Of a stretch of 64,000 nt of DNA, positions 1-8,834 are shown piece by piece. Source of the DNA: Hyphomicrobiaceae bacterium (lineage in GTDB: Bacteria > Pseudomonadota > Alphaproteobacteria > Rhizobiales > Hyphomicrobiaceae). How positions within the stretch are numbered: position 1 is the stretch's first letter; every line of letters begins with the position of its first letter. The notes beneath the pieces are model-generated. The model was given only the letters and a program-made list of their open reading frames with translations, did not search any database and had not been told where the DNA came from. The stretch is taken from contig JALHMB010000006.1 in NCBI GenBank assembly GCA_022844275.1, positions 62,001-126,000 of the forward strand. The letters run 5' to 3'. The translations under genes were made by a program, and so were the position numbers.

Positions 1-731
1 TCGAGCGCAATGCCGATGTCGGCCCGGAGCTCGCGCACCTTCGCCTGCAAGGACTCCGGCGCCGTCGAGCCGCACTTCTCGTTGATGTTGAATCCGTTCG
101 GATCGACGCCAATGCGGATGACCTCGGCGCCAAGCTCCCACAAGGCCTGCGGCGCCACCTTGTAGCCGGCGCCATTCGCGCAATCGATCACGATCCTGAG
201 CCCGTCGAGGCGCAGATTCTTCGGCAGCGTGCGCTTGGCGAACTCGATATAGCGCTCCTGGGCGCTTTCGATGCGCGTCGCACGGCCGATCTTCTCGGAC
301 GGCACCAGCAGCTCGGCCCCTGGCGTATCGATCAACGCCTCGATCGCGATCTCGGCCTCGTCGGAGAGCTTGAAGCCGTTGGCATCGAAGAGCTTGATGC
401 CGTTGTCCGCAAACTGGTTGTGCGAAGCCGAGATCATGACGCCGATATCGGCCCGGAGTGATCGCGTGAGCATCGCCACGGCCGGCGTCGGCATGGGCCC
501 GAGCTGGAAGACGTCGACGCCCACGGCCGTAAAGCCCGACATCAGCGCATTCTCGATCATGTAGCCGGAAAGCCGCGTGTCCTTGCCGATCACCGCCCGA
601 AGCCGGTGGCCGCCGGCCTGGGCGAGCACCTTGCCGGCCGCCATGCCGACCTTCAGCGCAATTTCGGCCGTCATAGGCGCCGTGTTGGCGAGCCCTCGGA
701 TGCCGTCGGTGCCGAAATATTGGCGCACCAT
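1..731 (-). CDS. glmM: Phosphoglucosamine mutase GlmM, 5' part (runs off left edge)
   Basis: Interconverts glucosamine-6-phosphate and glucosamine-1-phosphate in the cytoplasm, feeding UDP-GlcNAc for peptidoglycan and lipid A. The reverse-strand reading opens [13 protein letters not shown], the usual GlmM N-terminus. It carries the active-site phosphoserine loop [11 protein letters not shown], with the catalytic Ser near residue 103. The metal-binding and sugar-binding loops lie beyond the edge. The ATG at 731 is supported by a ggaggg ribosome-binding site about ten bases upstream. Only about 243 of the usual 450 residues are inside the window. In many relatives glmM follows ftsH, but no ftsH lies upstream here. 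Identity is secure from the N-terminal and phosphoserine motifs. Confidence 0.95.
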   Translation of the reverse strand, partial: MVRQYFGTDGIRGLANTAPMTAEIALKVGMAAGKVLAQAGGHRLRAVIGKDTRLSGYMIENALMSGFTAVGVDVFQLGPMPTPAVAMLTRSLRADIGVMISASHNQFADNGIKLFDANGFKLSDEAEIAIEALIDTPGAELLVPSEKIGRATRIESAQERYIEFAKRTLPKNLRLDGLRIVIDCANGAGYKVAPQALWELGAEVIRIGVDPNGFNINEKCGSTAPESLQAKVRELRADIGIAL

Positions 732-1050
732 CTCTAGTCCCTCCGTTCCGGACGCGGCGCCACGAGGCCCAGGGCCTGCTGACCGCGTCGGGATCATTCC
801 GCACCGGTAGTCGCGCCGCGCTCCGGTCGCAAGCGAGAACTCTCCATCGCAGGACTTCTATACGTCAATCCAGATCGGCAAAGCTGAAATACATTGTGAA
901 AACTCAACAGCTTTCCTTACGCCGGCCGCGACGAGGCTGCCCGTTCAGCTCCTCCGCCGAGTACGACGTGCATGGCCTAATGCGCAGGCCTGGTGTATGC
1001 AGCAGACGCGCCCGCCCGGGCCTTTCGAACCGAATCCACGAGATCCCGCC
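732..1050. other. Intergenic region between divergent glmM and dehydratase genes
   Basis: About 320 bases between two divergently read genes. It must hold the promoters of both, and the stretch around 860-910 is the most AT-rich part. I see no convincing -35/-10 pair, hairpin or small gene. A frame antisense to the dehydratase runs into it but has no family signature. Confidence 0.5.
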
Positions 1051-2037
1051 ATGTCCAAGCTTCCCGTGACGATCGAGATGATCCGCGCCGCCGCCGAACG
1101 GCTCGCGCCGCACCTCGTCACGACACCCGTTCTCGAGCATCCGGCCCTCAACAAGCAGGTTCGCGGCCGCGTGTTCCTCAAATGCGAGAACCTCCAGCGG
1201 GTCGGCGCCTTCAAGTTCCGCGGCGCCTATAACAAGATCTCGCAGGTCGATCCGAAGGCCTATCCAGGGGGCGTCGTCGCTTCGTCCTCGGGCAATCACG
1301 CCCAGGGTGTCGCGGCAGCCGCCACGCTCTGCAGGCTCAAGTCCGCGATCGTCATGCCGAAGGACGCACCCCCGATCAAGGTTGCCCGGACCAAGGCCTT
1401 CGGCGGCGAAGTCATCCCCTACGACCGCGAGCGCGAGGACCGCGACGCCATTGCCCGCAAACTGTGCGAGGAGCGCAAGGCCATCTTCGTGCCGCCCTTC
1501 GACGACCCGGACGTCATCGCGGGGCAGGGTACCGCCGGCCTCGAGATGATGGCCGAGATCGCACACCGCGGCGTCAAGCTCGACGCGGTGCTCATCAACG
1601 TCTCGGGCGGCGGCCTCGCGAGCGGCATTGCCGTCGCCGTCAAGGATGCAAGCCCTGCTACGGATGTCTGGACTGTCGAGCCCGCGGGCTTCGACGACTT
1701 CGCCCGCTCGCTCGCCAGCGGCAAGCCCGAGCGCAATGACCGCCTCTCCGGCTCGATCTGTGATGCGCTCATGGCCGAGAGCCCCGGCAAGCACACCTTC
1801 GCCATCGGCAGTGCGCTCATGAAGGGCGGCGTCTCCGTGACGGACGACGAAGTGCGCGACGCCATGCGCTTTGCCTTCGAGGAATTGAAGCTCGTCGCCG
1901 AGCCGGGTGGCGCCGCGAGCCTCGCCGCCATCCTCACGGGCAAGATCCCCGTCGAAGGCCGGGCCGTCGCCGCGCTCATCTCCGGCGGTAACGCGGACCC
2001 TGCCCAGTTCGCCAAGATCATCACCCGCGCGGTCTGA
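1051..2037 (+). CDS. PLP-dependent threonine/serine dehydratase (fold type II)
   Basis: Predicted to deaminate L-threonine or L-serine (or a relative such as 3-hydroxyaspartate) to the 2-oxo acid and ammonia. The PLP lysine lies in AFKFRGAYN (about Lys55). The phosphate/substrate loop is SSSGNHAQG (about 78-86), and the glycine loop is SGGGLASG near 180. At 328 residues it has only the catalytic domain, without the C-terminal ACT-type regulatory domain of biosynthetic IlvA. It therefore resembles catabolic dehydratases and serine racemase-like enzymes. An in-frame ATG exists at 997, but homology begins at MSKLPVTIEM, so 1051 is preferred. The MFS gene follows 45 bases downstream and may be cotranscribed. 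Exact substrate unknown. Confidence 0.88.
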   Translation: MSKLPVTIEMIRAAAERLAPHLVTTPVLEHPALNKQVRGRVFLKCENLQRVGAFKFRGAYNKISQVDPKAYPGGVVASSSGNHAQGVAAAATLCRLKSAIVMPKDAPPIKVARTKAFGGEVIPYDREREDRDAIARKLCEERKAIFVPPFDDPDVIAGQGTAGLEMMAEIAHRGVKLDAVLINVSGGGLASGIAVAVKDASPATDVWTVEPAGFDDFARSLASGKPERNDRLSGSICDALMAESPGKHTFAIGSALMKGGVSVTDDEVRDAMRFAFEELKLVAEPGGAASLAAILTGKIPVEGRAVAALISGGNADPAQFAKIITRAV

Positions 2038-2082
2038 GACCGCGCCTCACCGGGCAGCCGCCGAGAGCGAAGAAACGCGCCA

Positions 2083-3243
2083 ATGCTCGCTGCCCGGCTC
2101 TCGACCTTCTATTGGGCGATCTTCCTGATCGTCGGGTTGCAGACGCCCTTCCTGCCGCTCTGGCTCGACTCGCGCGGTCTCAGCGTCGCCGAGATCAGTA
2201 TCGCCGGTGCACTGCCCCTCTTCGTGCGCATCGTCGCGACGCCGATGGTCGCCTATCTCGCCGACCGCTCAGGCGATCATCGCCGCATGGTCATCATTCT
2301 CGCGTGGAGTGGCCTCGCCTGCACGGTGCTGCTCTCGCAGAGCACGCACCTCTGGCCGATCATTCTGCTCACGATGCTCATGATGCTCACGACATCGAGC
2401 ATGATGCCGCTCACCGAGACGCTCGCCATGCGCGCCGTCAGGGCACACGGCCTCGACTACGGCCGCATGCGCCTCTGGGGCTCAATCAGCTTCATCGTCG
2501 CAACGCTCATCGGTGGCGCGGCCATCGAACGGTGGACCGGCAGCGCCGTCATCTGGCTCATCGTCGGCGCCGTCGCGATGACCGCGTTTGCCGCGCACGC
2601 GCTGCCGCGGCCGGTCGGGATTGCTGCCATGGGGTCGTCGCGACCGCGCATCTCGCGCGCCGATGTGGCGGAGTTGATCACGTCGCCGCTCTTCCTATTG
2701 TTTCTCACAGCGGCCGGTCTCGTGCAGGCCGCGCACGCGGTCTTCTACGTCTATGGCGTGCTGCACTGGCGCGGCCTCGGCCTTTCCGCAACGTGGACAG
2801 GTATACTCTGGGCCATCGCCGTCATCGCGGAGATCCTGCTCTTCGCCCGCTCGGGCGCGGTGCTGAAAATGCTGAGCCCGCTCGGCCTGATCGCGCTCGG
2901 TGCGTGTGCCGCTGTTCTGCGCTGGATCGCCATGGCCTTCGATCCGCCGCTCGCCGCACTCGTCGTGTTGCAGATCCTGCACGCACTGACCTTCGGCGCG
3001 ACGCACATCGGGACCGTCCACTTCATTGCTCAGAACATTCCCGCCGAACGCGCCGGCACGGCCCAGGCGCTCCAGGCCAGCGTCACCGCCGGCATCGCCA
3101 TGGGCGGCGCAACGCTGCTCGCAGGCCAGCTCTATGGCCCATTCGGTGCAAAGTCGTATCTCGCGATGGCCGTGCTCGGCGCGCTTGGGCTGGTCGCAAC
3201 GCTGATGGCGCAGAGACGGTTGCACGTCACGCCTTCGGCGTGA
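2083..3243 (+). CDS. MFS permease, HcaT/LacY-like family
   Basis: A 386-residue inner-membrane transporter with about twelve hydrophobic segments, which is normal for the major facilitator superfamily. The N-terminus (FYWAIFLIVGLQTPFLPLWL) and the cytoplasmic loop ADRSGDHRR match the MFS_1-like group that includes phenylpropionate (HcaT) and nucleoside permeases. The dehydratase lies 45 bases upstream on the same strand, so the two could form a short operon for uptake and breakdown of a hydroxy-amino acid or related compound. That link is inference from position only. The gene ends at a hairpin-rich repeat region facing a convergent gene. The substrate cannot be read from the sequence. Confidence 0.87.
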   Translation: MLAARLSTFYWAIFLIVGLQTPFLPLWLDSRGLSVAEISIAGALPLFVRIVATPMVAYLADRSGDHRRMVIILAWSGLACTVLLSQSTHLWPIILLTMLMMLTTSSMMPLTETLAMRAVRAHGLDYGRMRLWGSISFIVATLIGGAAIERWTGSAVIWLIVGAVAMTAFAAHALPRPVGIAAMGSSRPRISRADVAELITSPLFLLFLTAAGLVQAAHAVFYVYGVLHWRGLGLSATWTGILWAIAVIAEILLFARSGAVLKMLSPLGLIALGACAAVLRWIAMAFDPPLAALVVLQILHALTFGATHIGTVHFIAQNIPAERAGTAQALQASVTAGIAMGGATLLAGQLYGPFGAKSYLAMAVLGALGLVATLMAQRRLHVTPSA

Positions 3244-3249
3244 GCGACA

Positions 3250-3370
3250 TCCCCTCTCCCCGCACGCGGGGAGAGGGTTAGGGTGAGGGGCGGCGGCATA
3301 CGCCGAAGTCCAAACAAGCTGCCGACCCTCATCCTAACCTTCTCCCCGTAAAGGACGGGGAGAAGGGACC
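3250..3370. repeat. Two inverted copies of a palindromic intergenic repeat
   Basis: The unit at 3250-3289 contains the hairpin ctccccgc/gcggggag followed by agggttagggtgagggg. At 3325-3370 a diverged copy is found in opposite orientation (accctcatcctaacc, then cttctccccg/cggggagaag). Each copy folds alone and the two also pair with each other. They lie between the convergent MFS and carbamoylase genes and could act as a bidirectional terminator. The unit resembles REP/BIME-like repeats common between genes in alphaproteobacteria. Confidence 0.7.
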
Positions 3371-3505
3371 TGTTGCGCTCGCAGCAATCGATACCGTCAT
3401 AAAGGCGGGTGGGTGCGGGAGGGTGTCCCTGCCGCGTGGGGTGCGGGGGTCATGCCGAAGGCATGCCAGAGGCATGCGTCCCCGTTCGCGCGCAAGCGCG
3501 AAAGA

Positions 3506-4735
3506 TCACCGCGCCGCCTTCAGCAACCGCGCCACCGCGTCCAGATACACGCGCGCACCCAGCACGATATCGGCATCGGATGTGTTCTCGGTCCAGTGAT
3601 GCGAGATGCCGCCGATCGAAGGGACGAACAGCATTCCCGCCGGCATATGAGCCGAGAAGACCATCGCGTCGTGGCCGGCACCACTCGGCATGTCCACGTG
3701 CTTGCCCGGCACAAGGGCCTCCGCTGCATCACGCACGGCATCCATGAAGTTCTGCGCCATCGCGGCAGGCTCCGTGCGGCGCGTCTGCCGAATGCTGGCG
3801 CGGCATGGGCCGCTCTTATCGGCATCCGCAACGATCTCCTTCGCCGCAACTTCGAGACGATCGAGCACGGCGTTCTCGGGATCGCGCATCTGCAGCACCA
3901 GCTCGGCGCCGCCAGGAATGACGCTCGGCGCGCCGGGATCGTAGGCCATGCGCCCCATGGTCCAGACCGTGCGCTCGCCGGCTATGCCAGGGAAGTGGTC
4001 GGAGATCGCAACGGCGATGCGCGCCGCGGCAACGCCGGCATCCCTACGGATGGCCATGCGCGTCGTGCCGGCATGGTTCTGCATGCCCTCGGTCGTGATC
4101 AGATACTGGCGGATGCCGACTATCTTCGTGACAACGCCGATCTTGAGATCGTTCGCCTCGAGCCAATCGCCCTGCTCGATGTGCGCTTCGAGAAAGCCGA
4201 CATAGCGCTTAGGGTCGAGAACATGGCGCGGCACGCCGGCGAGCCCAGCGGCAGCCAGTGCCCGGCGGAGTGGGGTGCCGGTCGTGCGATCGGCGGCTGA
4301 ATCGATAGCTGCTTCATCAACATCGCCGATAGATGAACGGCTGCCGAGGAAATTGCCGAAGTGACCTTCCTCGTCGCAGCAGGAGATCACGTCGACACCG
4401 CAATCCGCGAAGGCTGGATCGGCAGCGATCGCGCGCGCGGCTTCGAGCGCATAGACGACGCCGAGCGGACCATCCAACCAGCCGGCATGGTTCTGGCTCT
4501 CGAGATGCGAGCCACCGAGCAGCTTCGGTCCCTTGGCCTTGGAGATGCCGAACACATTGGCGATGCCATCGAGCTTGGTCTCGTGGCCGATGGCGCCAAG
4601 CTCGGCAGCGAGCCACTTTAGCGAAGCGACGTGCTCGGGTGAGAGCGTCGGGCGATGCACGCCGCCCTCATAAGGTGCGAGCGCTTTGAGCGCGCGTAGG
4701 TCAGCCAGTACGCGCTCGCCATTGATCTCGGGCAT
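3506..4735 (-). CDS. Zn-dependent N-carbamoyl-amino-acid hydrolase / allantoate amidohydrolase family (M20)
   Basis: Predicted cytoplasmic metallohydrolase that cleaves an N-carbamoyl or ureido group. Metal-site motifs are in the expected order: GSHLESQNHAGWLDGPLGV near 75-92, CCDEEGHFGNFLGS near 120-133, EAHIEQGDWL in the middle, the dimerisation-domain NHAGTTRM, and GAGHDAM near 350. The length of 409 is usual for L-carbamoylase, beta-ureidopropionase and allantoate amidohydrolase, which cannot be separated by motif alone. The first motif has Glu-Ser (GSHLESQ) where most members have GSHLDT, so a shifted substrate range is possible. It starts 15 bases after the uronate-dehydrogenase-like gene and is probably cotranscribed with it. 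A gaggag ribosome-binding site precedes the ATG. Confidence 0.85.
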   Translation of the reverse strand: MPEINGERVLADLRALKALAPYEGGVHRPTLSPEHVASLKWLAAELGAIGHETKLDGIANVFGISKAKGPKLLGGSHLESQNHAGWLDGPLGVVYALEAARAIAADPAFADCGVDVISCCDEEGHFGNFLGSRSSIGDVDEAAIDSAADRTTGTPLRRALAAAGLAGVPRHVLDPKRYVGFLEAHIEQGDWLEANDLKIGVVTKIVGIRQYLITTEGMQNHAGTTRMAIRRDAGVAAARIAVAISDHFPGIAGERTVWTMGRMAYDPGAPSVIPGGAELVLQMRDPENAVLDRLEVAAKEIVADADKSGPCRASIRQTRRTEPAAMAQNFMDAVRDAAEALVPGKHVDMPSGAGHDAMVFSAHMPAGMLFVPSIGGISHHWTENTSDADIVLGARVYLDAVARLLKAAR

Positions 4736-4750
4736 CTCGGATGGAACTCC

Positions 4751-5569
4751 TCAGTTGTTCTTCTTGATGGTCTCGAACTCGGCCGAGTACTCGGCCGCGC
4801 AGAAGGTGCCGCCCTGATAGTGCTCGGCGACGGGGTGCTTGCCGGTCTTGGGCTCGGCCGCGAGGACTTCCTCCGCATAGTCCTCGCCGCGGCTCTCGGG
4901 CGCATAGCCAAGCGCGAAGGCGTGGCTGTTATCGTACCAGGAACGCGCGTTGTCCGAGACGCCGTACATGACCTCGTACACGATGTCGGGACGCTCGAGA
5001 CCAATACGGATGAGGCGCACGAGGTCTTCCGGCGCGAGCCAGATCGCGAGGCGGCGCGCATCGATCGGCGCATCCGCGACATTGCCGATCCGGAGCGAGG
5101 TGACGCCGATCCCGTGCTTGTAGGCATAGAGCGCACCGAGACCTTCGCCGAAGACCTTCGACAGGCCATAGCGGCTGTCGGGGCGCGGAATAACGTCCGT
5201 GGGGATGGTCGTCGTACGCGGATAGAAGCCGACAGCATGATTGGACGAGGCGAAGATGATGCGCTTCACGCCCGCCTTGCGCGCGCCCTCGAAGAGGTTG
5301 TAGGCGCCAATGAGATTCGACTGCAGGATTTCCTCCCACGTGCCTTCGATCGACTTGCCACCGAGGTGCACGATGCCGTCGATGCCACGGCAAAGCCCTT
5401 CGACGGCATCGGCATCGGCCAAATCCGTAGCGATGAAATTCTCGTCGGGCTTGAGATCTGCCGGCCTGACGCGATCACTCAGCACGAGCTGGCGGTAGAC
5501 CGGCTTGAGCAGCACGCGCAGCCGCGACCCGATGTCACCCGCCGCACCCGTGATCAGAACACGTTCCAT
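4751..5569 (-). CDS. NAD-dependent SDR epimerase family, uronate dehydrogenase-like
   Basis: Extended short-chain dehydrogenase of 272 residues. The Rossmann motif is GAAGDIG (8-14), the catalytic Ser lies in FASSNHAVGFYPR (about Ser109), and Tyr134-x3-Lys138 is in YGLSK. The block IVHLGGKSIEGTWEEILQSN and the SSNHAVGFY segment are characteristic of uronate dehydrogenase, which oxidises D-glucuronate or D-galacturonate to the aldarolactone with NAD. Length and catalytic spacing fit that family. A gggagga ribosome-binding site precedes the ATG at 5569. It leads a two-gene unit with the carbamoylase-like hydrolase, a pairing I do not recognise from uronate pathways. Its true substrate may therefore differ. 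Confidence 0.82.
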   Translation of the reverse strand: MERVLITGAAGDIGSRLRVLLKPVYRQLVLSDRVRPADLKPDENFIATDLADADAVEGLCRGIDGIVHLGGKSIEGTWEEILQSNLIGAYNLFEGARKAGVKRIIFASSNHAVGFYPRTTTIPTDVIPRPDSRYGLSKVFGEGLGALYAYKHGIGVTSLRIGNVADAPIDARRLAIWLAPEDLVRLIRIGLERPDIVYEVMYGVSDNARSWYDNSHAFALGYAPESRGEDYAEEVLAAEPKTGKHPVAEHYQGGTFCAAEYSAEFETIKKNN

Positions 5570-5803
5570 GCCGAAATCCTCCCATTGCTCTTTTGCTTCA
5601 ACGTTATCTTTTCAGCGGCTTAAGTACGCTCTCACCTTCGGCTTCAGCCACGCGGTTTCCGCACGTTCAGCCTTCATCCTATTTCCGTAGGCATTGCGCC
5701 ATACCTGCGCCATTGTTCCGGACGCCTTTACGATCCAACGGGGCACGTCGCGCCAGGGCTGCGAGCGGCGTAATTTTATGTCAGGCAGCAGCAAGAGCAT
5801 GAT

Positions 5804-5817
5804 AATCAAACTTGATT
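5804..5817. promoter_or_regulatory. Short palindrome upstream of the ATPase gene, possible operator
   Basis: AATCAA-AC-TTGATT is a perfect inverted repeat in the most AT-rich part of the 5570-5863 intergenic region. It is centred about 53 bases before the ATPase ATG, a position suited to a repressor or activator site. No regulator gene is adjacent. Confidence 0.3.
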
Positions 5818-5863
5818 TTGATCAGCCACGAATTTCCCAAGAGAGGATCTCTGAGAGGAAGCA

Positions 5864-7315
5864 ATGCAACTGACTGCGTGCGAGATTGCCGGATACCGTT
5901 CCCTGCGCGCCGTGAGGCTGCCGCTCGGTCCGGTCAGTGTTCTCCTTGGAGAGAACGGCGCCGGCAAAACGAACATTCTCAACGCACTGGAGATGCTGCA
6001 GGCCGCGGCAACCGGCTCGATCTGCAGGAAGCTCGTCGATGAGGGTGGACTGGGCCGCGTGCTCTGGGCCGGCCGGTCGCCTCCGGGCGAAGGACCCGCG
6101 CCGACAAGCGTGCGCCTCACCGCGCACTTCACCAATCTGCGTTATACGATCGAGGTCGGCCCCGCCGGCAAAGGCGATGCGGCGCTGGCCGGCGAGCCTA
6201 CCGTGCGGGAGGAAACACTCACCCACACCGGCGTCGGCGCCGGAGGCAGCGGCGAGCGCGTCGTCATGCAGCGCGAGGGTGCGGGCATCAAGCTGCGCAA
6301 TGCCAAGGGTGAGCGCCAGCATCTCAAGCAGCACCTGCTGCCCAACGAGACCGCGCTCCACGCCATTCGCGATGCGGCAAGCTATCCCGAGCTCGCCTAC
6401 ATTCGCGAGTTGCTCGAAGGCTGGCGGATCTATCACCGTTTCAATCTGGCGGCTGATGCGCCCTCGCGCGCGCCGGCGCTCGCCGCCACGACGCCGGCCC
6501 TAGCACCTGACGGGCGCGATCTCGCGGCCGCGCTCGCGACGATAACGGCCGCGCGCCAAGTGCCGGATGCGCTGATCACGCCGCTGCGCGATGCTTTTCC
6601 GGGCGCAACGCTCGAAGCCGCCGTCGCCGATGGCAGGGCCAGTTTCCAGCTTCGCCTTTCGGACATGGACCGGTCTCTCCTGGCACGCGAGATGTCCGAC
6701 GGCACGCTGCAATACATCTGCCTGCTCGCCGTGCTCATGGCCTATCGCAAGCCGGCGCTCATCGCCATCAACGAGCCCGAGGCGAGCCTGCATGAGAGCT
6801 TTCTTGCGCCGCTCGCCCGTCTGATCGCGCGGGCCGGACAGAGCACCGAGGGCGGCAGCCAGATCTGCATCGTCACGCAGTCAGGTGCGCTTGCCCGCGA
6901 GATCGCCAAGGCCGCCGACATCCGTCCGATGAAGGTGCTGCGCGAGAACGGCCAGACGCGCATCGAGGGTGTATCGGCGCCTACGCAAGTGTCGCGGCCC
7001 GAGCCCACCTCGCCGCCGGCTGCCAAGTCGGGCGCAGACGAACCCGAGATCGACGCCCAGATCGAGGAGGTCCGCAGCCTTACGGCAGCGCGTGCTGTTC
7101 TCGCCGATATCCGCAAGCTGATCGCACGCCTCAGGGAGCACCCTGAGGAGATCTCGGATATTCATCCCAAGATCGAGATGCGGCTCGCGCGATTGCGCTC
7201 GACAGCAGTGACCCTGCCGCCGGAGTTCGCTTCGCTCACCGGACGTCTCGACGAGGAGTTGCGCGCGATCGTTGCCAAGCCACCGGAGGCCAAGCGGCCG
7301 GCAACGCTCTCCTGA
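5864..7315 (+). CDS. RecF/OLD-like AAA (ABC-class) ATPase, stand-alone
   Basis: A 483-residue SMC/RecF-type ATPase. Walker A is GENGAGKT (29-36). An ABC-like signature occurs at MSDGTLQY (277-284), Walker B with catalytic Glu at ALIAINEPEASLH (298-310), and a switch region at IVTQSGALA near 340. No TOPRIM nuclease domain follows, unlike OLD nucleases. Instead a charged, proline-containing C-terminal tail of about 130 residues (355-483) is probably partly helical. The start is supported by gagaggaag just upstream. The gene is transcribed alone and ends back to back with a convergent DUF1491 gene. Such ATPases occur in DNA repair and phage defence, but nothing adjacent settles the role here. 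Confidence 0.85.
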   Translation: MQLTACEIAGYRSLRAVRLPLGPVSVLLGENGAGKTNILNALEMLQAAATGSICRKLVDEGGLGRVLWAGRSPPGEGPAPTSVRLTAHFTNLRYTIEVGPAGKGDAALAGEPTVREETLTHTGVGAGGSGERVVMQREGAGIKLRNAKGERQHLKQHLLPNETALHAIRDAASYPELAYIRELLEGWRIYHRFNLAADAPSRAPALAATTPALAPDGRDLAAALATITAARQVPDALITPLRDAFPGATLEAAVADGRASFQLRLSDMDRSLLAREMSDGTLQYICLLAVLMAYRKPALIAINEPEASLHESFLAPLARLIARAGQSTEGGSQICIVTQSGALAREIAKAADIRPMKVLRENGQTRIEGVSAPTQVSRPEPTSPPAAKSGADEPEIDAQIEEVRSLTAARAVLADIRKLIARLREHPEEISDIHPKIEMRLARLRSTAVTLPPEFASLTGRLDEELRAIVAKPPEAKRPATLS

Positions 7316-7669
7316 TTATTCAGGCGAAAGCCAGTCCTCGAGGAAGTGACGACCGGCACGATCCTCGACCTCTATGACCCAGATGTCGCGGTCCATGTCG
7401 CGCTCGCGTGCGAGCATCGCATCGATGTCGCTCTCGGCCACCGCCGTGCGCACGGGCACCCACTCGCGATCGAGCCTGTCCACGAGACCGGCCGGCGCCG
7501 GACCGTAGAGATCCGCGGTTCCATCGAGGCGCGCGATCTTGATGAAGATGACGCCGGCATCCTCGTCACCCCGGTTGACGACGACGGCCGGTGCGCCCTC
7601 GACCGCGCACCGCCTGATGTAGGCCTTCACCCAGATCTCGGACTTGAGGCGCACAGGCAAACTCCGCAT
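7316..7669 (-). CDS. DUF1491 family protein
   Basis: A 117-residue protein matching the DUF1491 pattern of alphaproteobacteria: MRSLPVRLKSEIWVKAYIRR at the start, GxxDAGVIFIKI in the middle, and a C-terminal DRDIWVIEVEDRxGRHFLEDWL block. No catalytic motif or signal peptide is visible, and the function is unknown. It starts 3 bases after the stop of the ELM1-family gene on the same strand, so the two are almost certainly cotranscribed. Its own stop directly abuts that of the convergent ATPase gene. Confidence 0.85.
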   Translation of the reverse strand: MRSLPVRLKSEIWVKAYIRRCAVEGAPAVVVNRGDEDAGVIFIKIARLDGTADLYGPAPAGLVDRLDREWVPVRTAVAESDIDAMLARERDMDRDIWVIEVEDRAGRHFLEDWLSPE

Positions 7670-7672
7670 GGA

Positions 7673-8698
7673 TCAGCACTGGGCTTTCCCGGACAGCATC
7701 GCGCGGCGGCGCTGCCAGCGTTCGGCAATTGCGGACGCTATGTCTGCGGCCGCATACAGTGGAACATAGTTCCAGTCGTCGAGCACCGTGACCTCATCTG
7801 GAAGAGGCCTCGTCACGCCATGCCGGGCGAGCGCCCCGTGAAAGCGCTGGAATTTGGCACTGCCACCTGAGGGCGTAAACAGGTGGATGGGCTTGCCAGT
7901 TGCAGCGGGCTCGCCGCTCATGTTGATGCTGTCGGCTGTCACGACAAAGCGGTCGGCCTGCGCGAGCATCGCCGGATAGGGGTTCTCTCCTGAGCCGTCC
8001 CAGAGAAAGCGAGGGAACTCAGCCGTTGCCTCGGCAATGGCGGCGACGAGCGAAGGCGGCGTGCGCCGCGATGGCGTGATGAGCAGGCCGGCACCAAGCT
8101 GCGCGATCGATCGCAAGGCGGTCGCGAGCCGCTTCTGGTCGGCTTCCGTGAAGCGATAGCTGCTCCCGTCGCCGCCGACCAGCACGCCAATCCAGGGACG
8201 CGGCAACGACTGGAAGGCGGCAGGTGGCGCCGCGTCGCGCAACGCCGCCAGGCGCGCCGGCGAGAAGCCGTGCGGCGCGACGAGCGTCGTGATGATGTTT
8301 GCCGCACGCTTCGGATCATGATCCGGCATCCAGAAGAGATCGGCCGTCGTGAGCGGCACCTTCGGATCCTGTAGGATAATCGTATAGGTCGCGCGCCCTG
8401 CGAGCGGCTTCAGCGCCCGGATGTAGGGTGCGGTGAGGCGGCCGGCCGCGATGGCGAAGTCGGGCCAAGGTGGCGCAAAGGTCGATCCCGGCTGTCCTAA
8501 GCGCTCGGACCGCGCCACGGGTACGTAAGGCGCAAGCGCCTGCTGAAGACGGCCGGGCGCGATGCGCTTCACCTCATAGGCGAGCCCCATGGCTTCGAAC
8601 ACGCCGCGGCACTGACCCTCATGGCCGGCCTTGCCGTCGCTGATGATCCAGCCTGTCCGGCAGCGCACGGCCGACAGTGGCATTTCCTGAGACGGCAA
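7673..8698 (-). CDS. ELM1/GtrOC1 family (DUF1022) protein
   Basis: A 341-residue protein of the family named after plant mitochondrial fission factor ELM1. The N-terminus (GWIISDGKAGHEGQCRG), the central IGVLVGGDGSSYRFTEAD, and the late segment DSINMSGEPAATGKPIHLF are typical. The last has the look of the nucleotide-sugar-binding end of a GT-B glycosyltransferase. The bacterial role is not established; an envelope glycosyltransferase has been suggested from the fold. It leads a two-gene unit with DUF1491. Older databases often mislabel members as nucleoside-diphosphate-sugar epimerases. Confidence 0.85.
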   Translation of the reverse strand: MPSQEMPLSAVRCRTGWIISDGKAGHEGQCRGVFEAMGLAYEVKRIAPGRLQQALAPYVPVARSERLGQPGSTFAPPWPDFAIAAGRLTAPYIRALKPLAGRATYTIILQDPKVPLTTADLFWMPDHDPKRAANIITTLVAPHGFSPARLAALRDAAPPAAFQSLPRPWIGVLVGGDGSSYRFTEADQKRLATALRSIAQLGAGLLITPSRRTPPSLVAAIAEATAEFPRFLWDGSGENPYPAMLAQADRFVVTADSINMSGEPAATGKPIHLFTPSGGSAKFQRFHGALARHGVTRPLPDEVTVLDDWNYVPLYAAADIASAIAERWQRRRAMLSGKAQC

Positions 8699-8834
8699 CG
8701 CGGGTCCGCTCCATTTCGAGCCATGATGCGTCGCATATTCGAGCCGCGGCGCAATATTCTTGCTTCAGAACGCTCTCGCGGACTAGAATTTCCGCCCGGT
8801 TCCTCGTCCTCAAGCCGATGGCAGCCCTCATAGC

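Noticed and set aside
904-1794. Reverse frame of 296 codons opposite the dehydratase
   Set aside because: The forward frame has the PLP Lys and glycine loop; the reverse one has no family features.
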